From: Methanocalculus alkaliphilus
GTDB lineage: Archaea; Halobacteriota; Methanomicrobia; Methanomicrobiales; Methanocorpusculaceae
Length of the DNA stretch: 64,000 nt
Assembly: GCF_024170505.1 (NCBI RefSeq)
Contig: NZ_JALJYG010000012.1
Location: 1 to 64,000 of the forward strand
Reading direction: 5' to 3'
The notes below the pieces were generated by a model that saw only the letters and a list, made by a program, of their open reading frames with translations, made no database searches and was not told the DNA's origin. The translations under genes were made by a program, and so were the position numbers. This document shows positions 41,866 to 49,129 of this stretch, in pieces. Every line of letters begins with the position of its first letter. Positions within the stretch are counted from its first letter, which is position 1.

Positions 41866-42495
41866 GTGGGCTTACGAGACTGGATTATTCCAAACGACTA
41901 TATATTTTTTGATATCTTCGAGCAACTCGCAGATACAACAACCGAGGCTGGGCGTCTCCTCGTTGAGCTCGTCAATGATTATACCGATGTCGAGGTGAAG
42001 GTGAAGGAGATCAAAAATCTCGAGCACCAGGGGGACGCATTAGCCCACCGTGCCTATGCCGAACTGAACCGGAGCTTCATCACACCCCTCGAACCGGGGG
42101 AGATATCCAGACTGACAACCGCGCTTGATGATATTCTCGATTATATTGATGGGACGGCGCGGCTGATGCTCAATTACGGAATCGAAGAGACAGACGAATA
42201 CATGCAGGAGTTTGCCAAACTGATCTATCTCTCTGCCGCGGAGGTTGCTGTCGCTGTGCGGGAGATTCGTCGGATACGGGATCCGAAACTACTTGAACAG
42301 AAGTGCATTGAGATCAACCGGCTTGAGAACCTCGCCGACGATGTCCTCGCCCATGCGATCAAGGATCTCTTCTGTGGCACAGATGCAGTCCGTATCCTCA
42401 AACTCAAGGATATCTATGAGAACCTTGAGCTTGCCACCGATAAGTGTGAGGATGCGGCGAATGTCCTTGCAGATATAGCCATCCGTCATTCGTGA
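41866..42495 (+). CDS. DUF47 (PhoU-like) protein
   Basis: A 209-residue helical protein of the DUF47/TIGR00153 family, related to PhoU. Typical segments are FDIFEQLADTTTEAGRLL at the start, IKNLEHQGDALAHRAYAELN, and EINRLENLADDVLAHAIKDL. It starts with GTG at 41866 and ends six bases before the phosphate transporter gene. The fixed pairing with PiT transporters in bacteria and archaea indicates that it controls or assists phosphate uptake, most likely from the cytoplasmic side. The metal-binding E/D-rich motifs expected of PhoU-like proteins are present. Confidence 0.9.
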   Translation: MGLRDWIIPNDYIFFDIFEQLADTTTEAGRLLVELVNDYTDVEVKVKEIKNLEHQGDALAHRAYAELNRSFITPLEPGEISRLTTALDDILDYIDGTARLMLNYGIEETDEYMQEFAKLIYLSAAEVAVAVREIRRIRDPKLLEQKCIEINRLENLADDVLAHAIKDLFCGTDAVRILKLKDIYENLELATDKCEDAANVLADIAIRHS

Positions 42496-42501
42496 GCTGG
42501 T

Positions 42502-43674
42502 ATGGAGATCCTTATCATTGCGGGCATTACACTGGCCCTTCTCTTTAACTTCGTCAATGGGCTCAATGATGCGGCAAATATCGTTGCAACCACCATTGCA
42601 ACAAAAGTACTCACCCCGATTAAAGCCATCGGGCTTGCAGCAGTCTTTATTCTGATAGGTCCGCTCCTCTTTACGACTGCTGTTGCCAAAACTGTTGGAG
42701 AAGGAATTGTTGACAGTTCAATCCTCACGCCTTCGCTGATCCTGATCGGACTGGTCGGTTCGGTCTCGTGGCTCTACTTCTGCTCCCATGTCGGGATCCC
42801 AGTCTCAGCAAGCCACTCGCTCATCGGTGGCATCATGGGGGCCGGCATTGGAGCCGGAGGATTTGTTGCCCTCATTCTTCCAACAAGTGATGTTATCGCA
42901 GATTTCATCAGCTACGGTCTGATAGGAGTGATAGGTGGGGCTATCATTTTTGGCTCTCTCTCCTATCTCATCGGTGATCGAAACCCGATGTATCTGGTGA
43001 TGGGTGGACTGATTGGATTTGCTGCTGCAATACCGGCCTCAATGTTTCTGGGTCTTATCGAGATACGCGGGATATTCGCCGTGGCAATCTTCATCATCAT
43101 CTCGCCCGTGCTTGGATTTCTCGCTGCATACACGATGGCAGGGATGATCATGCGCTTCCTCTCTCGGGCAGGTACACCGGAACGGATGAACTATATCTTC
43201 AAGAAACTTCAGATCGGTGCCACAGCACTCCATGCCATTGGGCATGGTGCCAATGATGCACAGAACGCTATGGGTATCATCACCGCCATTCTTCTCTCTG
43301 CCGGCTATATCAGTACATTTGAGGTTCCGCTCTGGGTGATCATCGCCTCCTGCGGTGCCATATCACTTGGAACACTCCTTGGTGGCGTCAGGGTCATCGA
43401 TAAGATGGCACATAAGATCACAAAGATCGTACCATATCAGGGATTCTCCGCTTCCACATCCGGCGGCCTGGTCCTCTCTGCAATGTCGTCCCTGGGCATC
43501 CCGGTATCCACAACACATGCAATTACCGGGTCCATCATGGGTGTCGGGGCGACCCAGGGGGCATCGGCTGTGCGATGGGGGGTTGTCAGGGAGATCGTCG
43601 CCGCATGGATCATCACCGTCCCGGCAGCGGCCATCGTCTCATACTCCTTCTATATGTTCATCTCATTTTTCTGA
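42502..43674 (+). CDS. PiT family inorganic phosphate transporter
   Basis: A 390-residue integral membrane protein with about ten transmembrane helices. The duplicated PiT signature is present twice: NFVNGLNDAANIVATTIATK near residue 14, and GHGANDAQNAMG near residue 250. ASHSLIGGIMGAG and STTHAITGSIMGVGA are the matching second halves. It would import phosphate with a proton or sodium ion. It follows the DUF47 gene by six bases, forming a two-gene phosphate uptake unit. Its 3' end overlaps endonuclease III by 12 bases tail to tail. Confidence 0.95.
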   Translation: MEILIIAGITLALLFNFVNGLNDAANIVATTIATKVLTPIKAIGLAAVFILIGPLLFTTAVAKTVGEGIVDSSILTPSLILIGLVGSVSWLYFCSHVGIPVSASHSLIGGIMGAGIGAGGFVALILPTSDVIADFISYGLIGVIGGAIIFGSLSYLIGDRNPMYLVMGGLIGFAAAIPASMFLGLIEIRGIFAVAIFIIISPVLGFLAAYTMAGMIMRFLSRAGTPERMNYIFKKLQIGATALHAIGHGANDAQNAMGIITAILLSAGYISTFEVPLWVIIASCGAISLGTLLGGVRVIDKMAHKITKIVPYQGFSASTSGGLVLSAMSSLGIPVSTTHAITGSIMGVGATQGASAVRWGVVREIVAAWIITVPAAAIVSYSFYMFISFF

Positions 43675-44301
43675 ACGGATATAGGCACAGAGATCCTGTA
43701 TCACGCAGGTCGGGCAGGCAGGTTTCCTGGCGGAACAGACCTCCCTCCCATGCCTGATCAGGAGATAGGTGATCTCCCCCCAGAGATCCTGCGGATAGAG
43801 GGTCATCAGGTCCCGTTCGATCTTCTCAGGATCAGCAGTCTCTGAAAGACCGATCCGCTGTGAAAGGCGGCGGACATGGGTATCGACGGCGACACCGGCA
43901 TTGATCCCAAATGCATGATGAAGAACAATATTGGCGGTCTTGCGGCCGACGCCGGGGAGGGTGACGAGTTCCTCCATCTGATCCGGGACCGCACCGTCAT
44001 ACCGTGCGATGAGTGCCGCAGCAGCCCCGATGATATTCTTCCCTTTTGCATGGTAGAAGCCGGTCGGCCTGATGATCTCTTCAAGCTCGGCGGTATCAGC
44101 GGCTGCCAGATCCTCTGCCGTCGGGTATCGTTCAAAGAGTGCGGGTGCAATCCGGTTCACGGTCGCATCCGTCGTCTGGGCAGAGAGGATCGTCAGGATG
44201 AGGCACTCAAAAGCATTGGTGAATCCGAGAAAATGTGTCTCTGTATGGGGATAGATTACGAAAAGTCGATGATATATCAGAAGAGCGGTTGTCGAATCCA
44301 T
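43663..44301 (-). CDS. nth: Endonuclease III
   Basis: A DNA glycosylase/AP lyase for oxidised pyrimidines in base excision repair. The 212-residue protein has LILTILSAQTTDATVNR, the helix-hairpin-helix LPGVGRKTANIVL with the catalytic Lys, and VDTHVRRLSQRIG with the catalytic Asp. The [4Fe-4S] site is CSARKPACPTCVIQDLC near the C-terminus (C-x7-C-x2-C-x5-C as read here). The ATG at 44301 begins only seven bases after tRNA-Pro on the same strand, leaving no room for an independent promoter or ribosome-binding site outside the tRNA. Confidence 0.95.
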   Translation of the reverse strand: MDSTTALLIYHRLFVIYPHTETHFLGFTNAFECLILTILSAQTTDATVNRIAPALFERYPTAEDLAAADTAELEEIIRPTGFYHAKGKNIIGAAAALIARYDGAVPDQMEELVTLPGVGRKTANIVLHHAFGINAGVAVDTHVRRLSQRIGLSETADPEKIERDLMTLYPQDLWGEITYLLIRHGREVCSARKPACPTCVIQDLCAYIRSEK

Positions 44302-44308
44302 CTCAAAA

Positions 44309-44383
44309 TGGGGTAGCGCAGATTCGAACTGCGGTCAAAGCGTCCCAAACGCTCTAGGATGGACCAGGCTACCCTACTACCCC
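44309..44383 (-). tRNA. tRNA-Pro (TGG)
   Basis: The minus strand folds as a 75-nt tRNA: GGGGTAG pairs with CTACCCC, the anticodon loop TTTGGGA gives anticodon TGG, and the T loop is TTCGAAT between CGCAG and CTGCG. The discriminator is A and CCA is not encoded. TTTT follows the 3' end directly, and then the endonuclease III start codon. Confidence 0.95.
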
Positions 44384-44438
44384 GTGACCTAATAAAGTTG
44401 CAAGTCAGTCTTAAATAAGCTATCGGTTTTTCTGCCGC

Positions 44439-45143
44439 TCAAAGCGGCAGAACCTCTCCGGACTGCCCGGCAACAAGTGTGCCATGGAACTCACCGGTCC
44501 GGAGCGCGGCAATAATATTCTCCGGCCTCCTCCCATCCATAACCGCAAACGGGATTCCACTCCGCTCAACGATCTTGGCGGCGACGAGATCGACGATCAT
44601 ATTGGATCCGGCCCCCATCCGCTCCTTCATGATGATCCCGATGAGATCAGACGGGGTGATCAGGGAGAATCGCTCAGCATTGGGATCCTTCTTCGGATCT
44701 GCCGAATAGATCGCATCGACTGCTGTGGCATTGATGAGGAGATCGGCAGCGACCTCCTCTGCAAGGACCGCTGAGACGGCATCAGTCGTCTGTCCGGGTG
44801 TGATGCCGCCCATCACGACGATCCTGCCATGAAGTGCGGCCTCCTTCGCCTCCCTGTACGATGTGGCGACCGTCGGATACGCACTGTCGCCGAGTGCGGC
44901 GATGAGAAGGAAGGCGTTTATCCGGGTCACCATGATACCCAGTTCATCTGATGTCGCCTCATCAAGGCCGATATCCCGGCAGACCGAGATATAGCGCCGG
45001 GCCTCACCGCCGCCTCCACAGACGCAGAAGAGATGATAGTCCTGTGCAAGTTCCTTGAGCGTCGATGCCCATTCTTTGAGCTGATGAGATTCAAGTGAGG
45101 GAACAAGAACCGATCCGCCGACCGAGATAACTACCTTCTTCAT
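44439..45143 (-). CDS. pyrH: UMP kinase (archaeal type)
   Basis: UMP kinase phosphorylates UMP to UDP. The 234-residue amino acid kinase-fold protein has KKVVISVGGSVLVP at the start, CVCGGGGEARRYI, GRIVVMGGITPGQTTDAVSA, and NATAVDAIYSADPKKDPNA, the archaeal UMP kinase pattern. GSNMIVDLVAAKIVERSGI and the C-terminal EFHGTLV are also typical. Length and start at 45143 are normal. It is divergent from the radical SAM gene, with about 60 bases between them. Confidence 0.93.
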   Translation of the reverse strand: MKKVVISVGGSVLVPSLESHQLKEWASTLKELAQDYHLFCVCGGGGEARRYISVCRDIGLDEATSDELGIMVTRINAFLLIAALGDSAYPTVATSYREAKEAALHGRIVVMGGITPGQTTDAVSAVLAEEVAADLLINATAVDAIYSADPKKDPNAERFSLITPSDLIGIIMKERMGAGSNMIVDLVAAKIVERSGIPFAVMDGRRPENIIAALRTGEFHGTLVAGQSGEVLPL

Positions 45144-45203
45144 TATACCGTAATAATTTCATCATGGATCACTTATAATGCCCCGGTATCCGAAAGGAGA
45201 TGT

Positions 45204-46235
45204 ATGATGAGAGGGGATGATCCGCCAGCTCTGGCAGAGGCACGATTATGGCATCGGGAGGATGACGCAGTCAGATGCCGTCTCTGCCCGCATGGATGCC
45301 TGATACAGGACGACCATCGCGGCATCTGCGGGGTCAGGGAGAACCGGGGTGGACGGCTCATACCACTGACATACGGCCGCATAGCCTCAGAAGCCCTCGA
45401 TCCCATCGAGAAGAAGCCGCTCTTTCACTTCCTTCCCGGAACGACTACCTACTCTCTCGGCGGGATCGGCTGCAATTTCAGGTGCCGTCACTGCCAGAAC
45501 TGGGAGATATCACAGGCAAAGATTACTGATCTCCCCCTTCGGAGCCTCTCTCCGGAGGAAGGGGTCCGACGGGCGACGGGCTCCGGTGCCGCGAGTATCA
45601 CCTGGACCTATAACGAGCCGACGATCTGGCATGAATATGCCCTCGATATGGGAGTCATCGCACGAAAGAACGGGCTGAAGACGATCTATGTGACGAACGG
45701 GTACATCACCGAGGAGGCGCTCAATGAGCTCTCGCCCATGCTCTCGGCATTCCGGGTGGATCTCAAGGCTTTCAATGACGGGTTCTACCATTCGGTCTGC
45801 GGTGGTCATCTCCAGCCGGTTCTGGATGCCACAGCCCGCGCACACGAACTCGGAATGCATATCGAGACGGTGACACTGATCATCCCCGGCCAGAACGACG
45901 ATCCCAGGGAGATCGACGCAATGATCCGGTGGGTGATCGAGAACCTTGGGCCCGAGACGCCGATGCACTTCACCCGGTATCGCCCGGCGTACCGGATGAG
46001 TGTTCCCGCCGCAACCCCGGTGAAGCGGCTTGAAGAGATATATCATCGTGCACGGGAGCTTGGACTGGAGTATCCGTATCTCGGTAACATTCCGGGATCC
46101 CCCTATGAGGATACCCGGTGTCCGTCATGCTCTGATATCCTCATCAGGAGGATGGGATACAGAATAGAGATTACCGGCCTTGAAGGTGACCGGTGCACAA
46201 CCTGCAACCGGAAGATACCGATGATACGATCATGA
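45204..46235 (+). CDS. amrS: AmmeMemoRadiSam system radical SAM enzyme
   Basis: A 343-residue radical SAM protein of the AmrS group. The N-terminal part has CRLCPHGCLIQDDHRGICGVR, a Cys-rich segment typical of this family, and the cluster motif CNFRCRHCQNW (CxxxCxxC) near residue 90. TWTYNEPTIWHEY and TLIIPGQNDDPREI follow. The C-terminal end carries CPSC and CTTC pairs that may bind a second metal. The partner Memo and AMMECR1 genes are not in the window. The Mut7-C gene is coupled by a 4-base overlap. The chemical substrate of this family is not established. Confidence 0.88.
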   Translation: MMRGDDPPALAEARLWHREDDAVRCRLCPHGCLIQDDHRGICGVRENRGGRLIPLTYGRIASEALDPIEKKPLFHFLPGTTTYSLGGIGCNFRCRHCQNWEISQAKITDLPLRSLSPEEGVRRATGSGAASITWTYNEPTIWHEYALDMGVIARKNGLKTIYVTNGYITEEALNELSPMLSAFRVDLKAFNDGFYHSVCGGHLQPVLDATARAHELGMHIETVTLIIPGQNDDPREIDAMIRWVIENLGPETPMHFTRYRPAYRMSVPAATPVKRLEEIYHRARELGLEYPYLGNIPGSPYEDTRCPSCSDILIRRMGYRIEITGLEGDRCTTCNRKIPMIRS

Positions 46236-46723
46236 CTGATGAACCGATGTTCCTCGTTGACCGGATGCTCGGTCCCCTCACCCGGTACCTCCGGTTCCTC
46301 GGATATGACAGCGAGAGTGCAGCCCTCCTCCCCGAAGGTGATCCGGGGGAGGACAATCACCTGCTCAAGAAGGCAGAGGAAGAGGGGCGGCTCCTCCTCA
46401 CCCGTGATCGTGACCTTGCATCTCGTGCCGGCGAGCGGGGGATCTATATTGCGGATATTGATCTCCCTGATCAGATCCGGCTCCTGCATGAGAAAGGGCT
46501 CATCAGCCTCGATGTCCGTCTGATCCGGTGCTCGGTCTGTAACACGCTTCTGCGGGAGGCGGCGGCTGATGAGATAGCGGGGGCATCCTATGCCCCAAAA
46601 CCCTCTGATCTATTTACCTTCCTCTGGTGCCCGGGGTGCTCCCGGCTCTACTGGAACGGATCTCATACGGAGAGCATCATCAGGCGGATACGCGGGCTTT
46701 ATGAGCGCGGGAGATCACCCTGA
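46232..46723 (+). CDS. Mut7-C family RNase
   Basis: A 163-residue protein with the Mut7-C (DUF82) fold, a PIN-like RNase domain with a zinc ribbon. The acidic residues are in FLVDRMLGPLTRYLRFLGYD and LLLTRDRDLASRAGERG. The ribbon has CSVC near residue 100 and CPGC near 140. I chose ATG 46232, which overlaps the amrS stop (ATGA); the open frame further upstream is not conserved in style. It converges on and overlaps the flavodoxin gene by 25 bases. RNA cleavage is inferred from the family; the target is unknown. Confidence 0.88.
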   Translation: MTDEPMFLVDRMLGPLTRYLRFLGYDSESAALLPEGDPGEDNHLLKKAEEEGRLLLTRDRDLASRAGERGIYIADIDLPDQIRLLHEKGLISLDVRLIRCSVCNTLLREAAADEIAGASYAPKPSDLFTFLWCPGCSRLYWNGSHTESIIRRIRGLYERGRSP

Positions 46724-47373
46724 TCCCGCCAGTACTCATACTCGGAGATCCAGAGATCTTTATTGAAGGAGACGAGTTCGATCATCCTCTCCCGCATCAC
46801 CCGGTGCTCCTCCTCCTGATCGGGATACTGCCTCTTCTCTCGGATGGCCCTGACAAGATCGGATCCGAGCTCCTTTGCATCCGGGATCGCACGCTCCACT
46901 GCCATCGGATCTCCACAAATATTCACCCCGAGCGAGCCGGTTGTCGTCCCGCCAAGCACTCTGATGACGCTGTTTTGGTACTCTGCAACTCCCTCGGCAT
47001 TGGCTCCACCTGCTGTTGAGATACTACATCCATACGTTCCGCTGAGCCGCTGGGTATGAATCGCATCGGCGAGCCGATCAAAGAAGGTCTTCAACTGGGC
47101 GGTCACCGAGTTGATATACACCGGAGAGGAGAGGATAACCCCGTCTGATGTAAGGAGATGGTGGTAGAGTACCTCAAAGTCGTCACTCTGAAAACAGTGG
47201 CCTGTCCGGTAACAGCTTCCGCAGCCCGTGCAGTACCCGATATCAAGGTCACAGATATCAAACGTAACCTTTTCTGCCCCTTCAGCCAGCACTCCCTCAC
47301 AGGCGCCCTGAAGAAGACGTCGGGTTGCACTCTCCTCTCCACGCGGGCTTCCGTTGATCGCAAGAATTTTCAT
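46699..47373 (-). CDS. Flavodoxin-like NAD(P)H:FMN oxidoreductase
   Basis: A 224-residue iron-sulfur flavoprotein-like or NADPH-dependent FMN reductase. MKILAINGSPRGEESATRRL is the FMN phosphate loop, and SSPVYINSVTAQLKTFFDRL is the second flavin loop. A Cys-rich segment, CTGCGSCYRTGHC at about residues 48-60, is compatible with a [4Fe-4S] cluster as in archaeal iron-sulfur flavoproteins. The C-terminal ~50 residues form a helical extension. It is a single gene, divergent from the PAS protein. In methanogens such proteins act in oxygen and peroxide defence or in electron transfer. Confidence 0.82.
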   Translation of the reverse strand: MKILAINGSPRGEESATRRLLQGACEGVLAEGAEKVTFDICDLDIGYCTGCGSCYRTGHCFQSDDFEVLYHHLLTSDGVILSSPVYINSVTAQLKTFFDRLADAIHTQRLSGTYGCSISTAGGANAEGVAEYQNSVIRVLGGTTTGSLGVNICGDPMAVERAIPDAKELGSDLVRAIREKRQYPDQEEEHRVMRERMIELVSFNKDLWISEYEYWRDQGDLPRS

Positions 47374-47458
47374 AGATACTCCTTATCTCTCCTCCCTTTG
47401 AATCTTCCGATTGAGGATTTAATTTATAAATTGTCAGAAAGAAATGTACTTCCATATT

Positions 47459-48439
47459 ATGACCGGACATCAGTATCTTCATCAGCTCGATGATGGTATC
47501 CTGATCACAACACGGGACGGCACGATCCTATCGGCGAACCCTGCGTTCAGGAGACTCATACGGGGGGATTGGGAGTTACCCGGTGATCTTGCCTCCTTCA
47601 TCCCCTCTCTGCCCATCCCATTGGCCACAGAAAGAGATGATCTGAAAGACAAGATCATCCTGGCGATTCAGAATGGGAGTCCAGTCAGGAACCTGGAGAT
47701 CCATCTCGTCCGTCCGGATGGCGGGGAGGAATGGGTCGAGCTCTCGATGAAGAGGACCACAGATGAACACCTGATCTGGATCTTCCGGAGGATCACCCGA
47801 TGGAAACGGGCTGAAGGGGTGCTCAGGGAGCGTGAAGAAAGGTACCGGCTCCTCTTTCATGGCGGTAATGATGCTGTAGTCGTCTACCGGCTGACCCCGG
47901 AGGGCTATCCTGAGGAGTTCATCGAGGCGAATGAGATCGCTTATGGGCGCCTTGGATATAGCCGTGAGGAACTCCTTCGACGTTCGCCTGCTGATATCGT
48001 CCCCCCGGAGAGGGTCGGTGAGGTGCTTGGCATTGTGAAACAGCTCCTCATCAGGGATCATCTCAGGTTTGAGACCGAGCATGTCAGATCGAATGGGTCG
48101 CGGTTCCCTGTCGAGATCAATGCCCATCGGATAGTACTGGGTGATCAGGTTGCCATCCTCTCTATTGCACGGGATATTTCGGAGAGGAGAAGGAGCGAAG
48201 ATATACAGAAGAGGGCACTTCTGCAGATTGAAGAGAATATCGAGCAGTTTGCCATCCTTGGAGATCATATCCGAAATCCCCTTGGGGCACTCATCGGCTA
48301 TGCAGAATTCTGTGATCAGACGTATCTTGGAAAGATCCATGAACAGGCGGCTCTGATCCGGGGGTATCTTGATCAGCTTGATCATGGGTGGATCGAGTCG
48401 GAGAAGGTGCGGGAGTTTATCCGGCGCCATTACCGGTAG
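47459..48439 (+). CDS. PAS-domain protein without kinase ATPase domain
   Basis: A soluble protein of about 326 residues (ATG 47459; ATG 47444 adds five residues). Two PAS domains are visible: the first from GILITTRDGTILSANPAFRR, the second from VYRLTPEGYPEEFIEANE through SIARDISERRRSE. The C-terminal ~75 residues begin with a helix that resembles a methanogen H box (ILGDHIRNPLGALIGYAEF) and then end, with no HATPase domain. A histidine kinase of this type would need another ~120 residues. It may be a degenerate kinase or a protein that docks with separate kinases. No partner is adjacent. Confidence 0.75.
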   Translation: MTGHQYLHQLDDGILITTRDGTILSANPAFRRLIRGDWELPGDLASFIPSLPIPLATERDDLKDKIILAIQNGSPVRNLEIHLVRPDGGEEWVELSMKRTTDEHLIWIFRRITRWKRAEGVLREREERYRLLFHGGNDAVVVYRLTPEGYPEEFIEANEIAYGRLGYSREELLRRSPADIVPPERVGEVLGIVKQLLIRDHLRFETEHVRSNGSRFPVEINAHRIVLGDQVAILSIARDISERRRSEDIQKRALLQIEENIEQFAILGDHIRNPLGALIGYAEFCDQTYLGKIHEQAALIRGYLDQLDHGWIESEKVREFIRRHYR

Positions 48440-48501
48440 AGATAAGATGATAATACTTTTTGCGTTCTTCCAATTCAATTAATCAAATATTATTATTAAC
48501 A

Positions 48502-48514
48502 TTATATATAAATA
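48502..48514 (+). promoter_or_regulatory. TATA box for the rubredoxin gene
   Basis: TTATATATAAATA lies 77 bases upstream of the rubredoxin ATG, in an AT-rich stretch. It would place transcription start near 48540. A ribosome-binding site AGGTGA at 48581-48586 precedes the start codon. Confidence 0.5.
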
Positions 48515-48590
48515 ACTGACCACCAATTATGAAACTATGGTTGGGCAGGTGCACCGCCCTTGCTCCAACGAAGTGATCCAAGGTGAACAT

Positions 48591-48944
48591 ATGACAAAGA
48601 TGAAGAACTACCGGTGTGTTGAATGCGGATATATTTACTACCCATCCAGGGGTGAACCCAAGAACGGAATCCAGCCTGGTACGGCTTTTGAAGATCTGAC
48701 TGATGATTATGTCTGTCCCGTCTGTGCGGTGTATGCAAAAATCGGCAAGAGTGCCTTTGTCGCGATGGAATCAGATCTCTATCGCTGCGTCGCCTGTGGA
48801 TATCTCTATGATCCCGCCCGGGGTGAGCCGAAGAACGGGATAAAAGCTGGCACAGCGTTTGAAGATCTACCAAAGGAGTATGTCTGCCCTGTCTGTGGGG
48901 TCTATGCAAAAGTGGGCACAGAAGCCTTCGTTCCAACCCGCTGA
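48591..48944 (+). CDS. Double rubredoxin
   Basis: A 117-residue protein made of two tandem rubredoxin domains. Each has [10 protein letters not shown] or [10 protein letters not shown] and then [11 protein letters not shown] or [11 protein letters not shown], giving the four-Cys iron site twice. Spacing between the Cys pairs is slightly shorter than in classical rubredoxins and the loops between domains are nearly identical, so it arose by internal duplication. ATG 48591 is chosen because AGGTGA precedes it; an upstream ATG at 48537 would add 18 unconserved residues. It probably passes electrons to oxidative stress enzymes. A T-run follows the stop. Confidence 0.9.
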   Translation: MTKMKNYRCVECGYIYYPSRGEPKNGIQPGTAFEDLTDDYVCPVCAVYAKIGKSAFVAMESDLYRCVACGYLYDPARGEPKNGIKAGTAFEDLPKEYVCPVCGVYAKVGTEAFVPTR

Positions 48945-48950
48945 AGTGAC

Positions 48951-48956
48951 TTTTTT
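48951..48956 (+). terminator. T-run terminator after rubredoxin
   Basis: Six T residues start six bases after the rubredoxin stop. A separate hairpin, CAGAGGG pairing with CCCTCTG (48987-49004), follows but has no T-run on the plus strand. Confidence 0.4.
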
Positions 48957-49129
48957 AGGACCTCTTTTTCATTTTTGTCAATCCCACAGAGGGCTATCCC
49001 TCTGCTCCTTCTGACTATCGCCAATCAGGTAAGAAGAGGGTACCCCCCTCCCCTTACACTACATACGTATCTGACGATTGACACGATCTCTATACCTAAT
49101 ACCCCCTATGATCCACCTGTATTCCATTG

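Noticed and set aside
48987-49004. Hairpin CAGAGGG/CCCTCTG as the uvrA leader riboswitch
   Set aside because: It is a simple short hairpin without further structure; too little to call a riboswitch.
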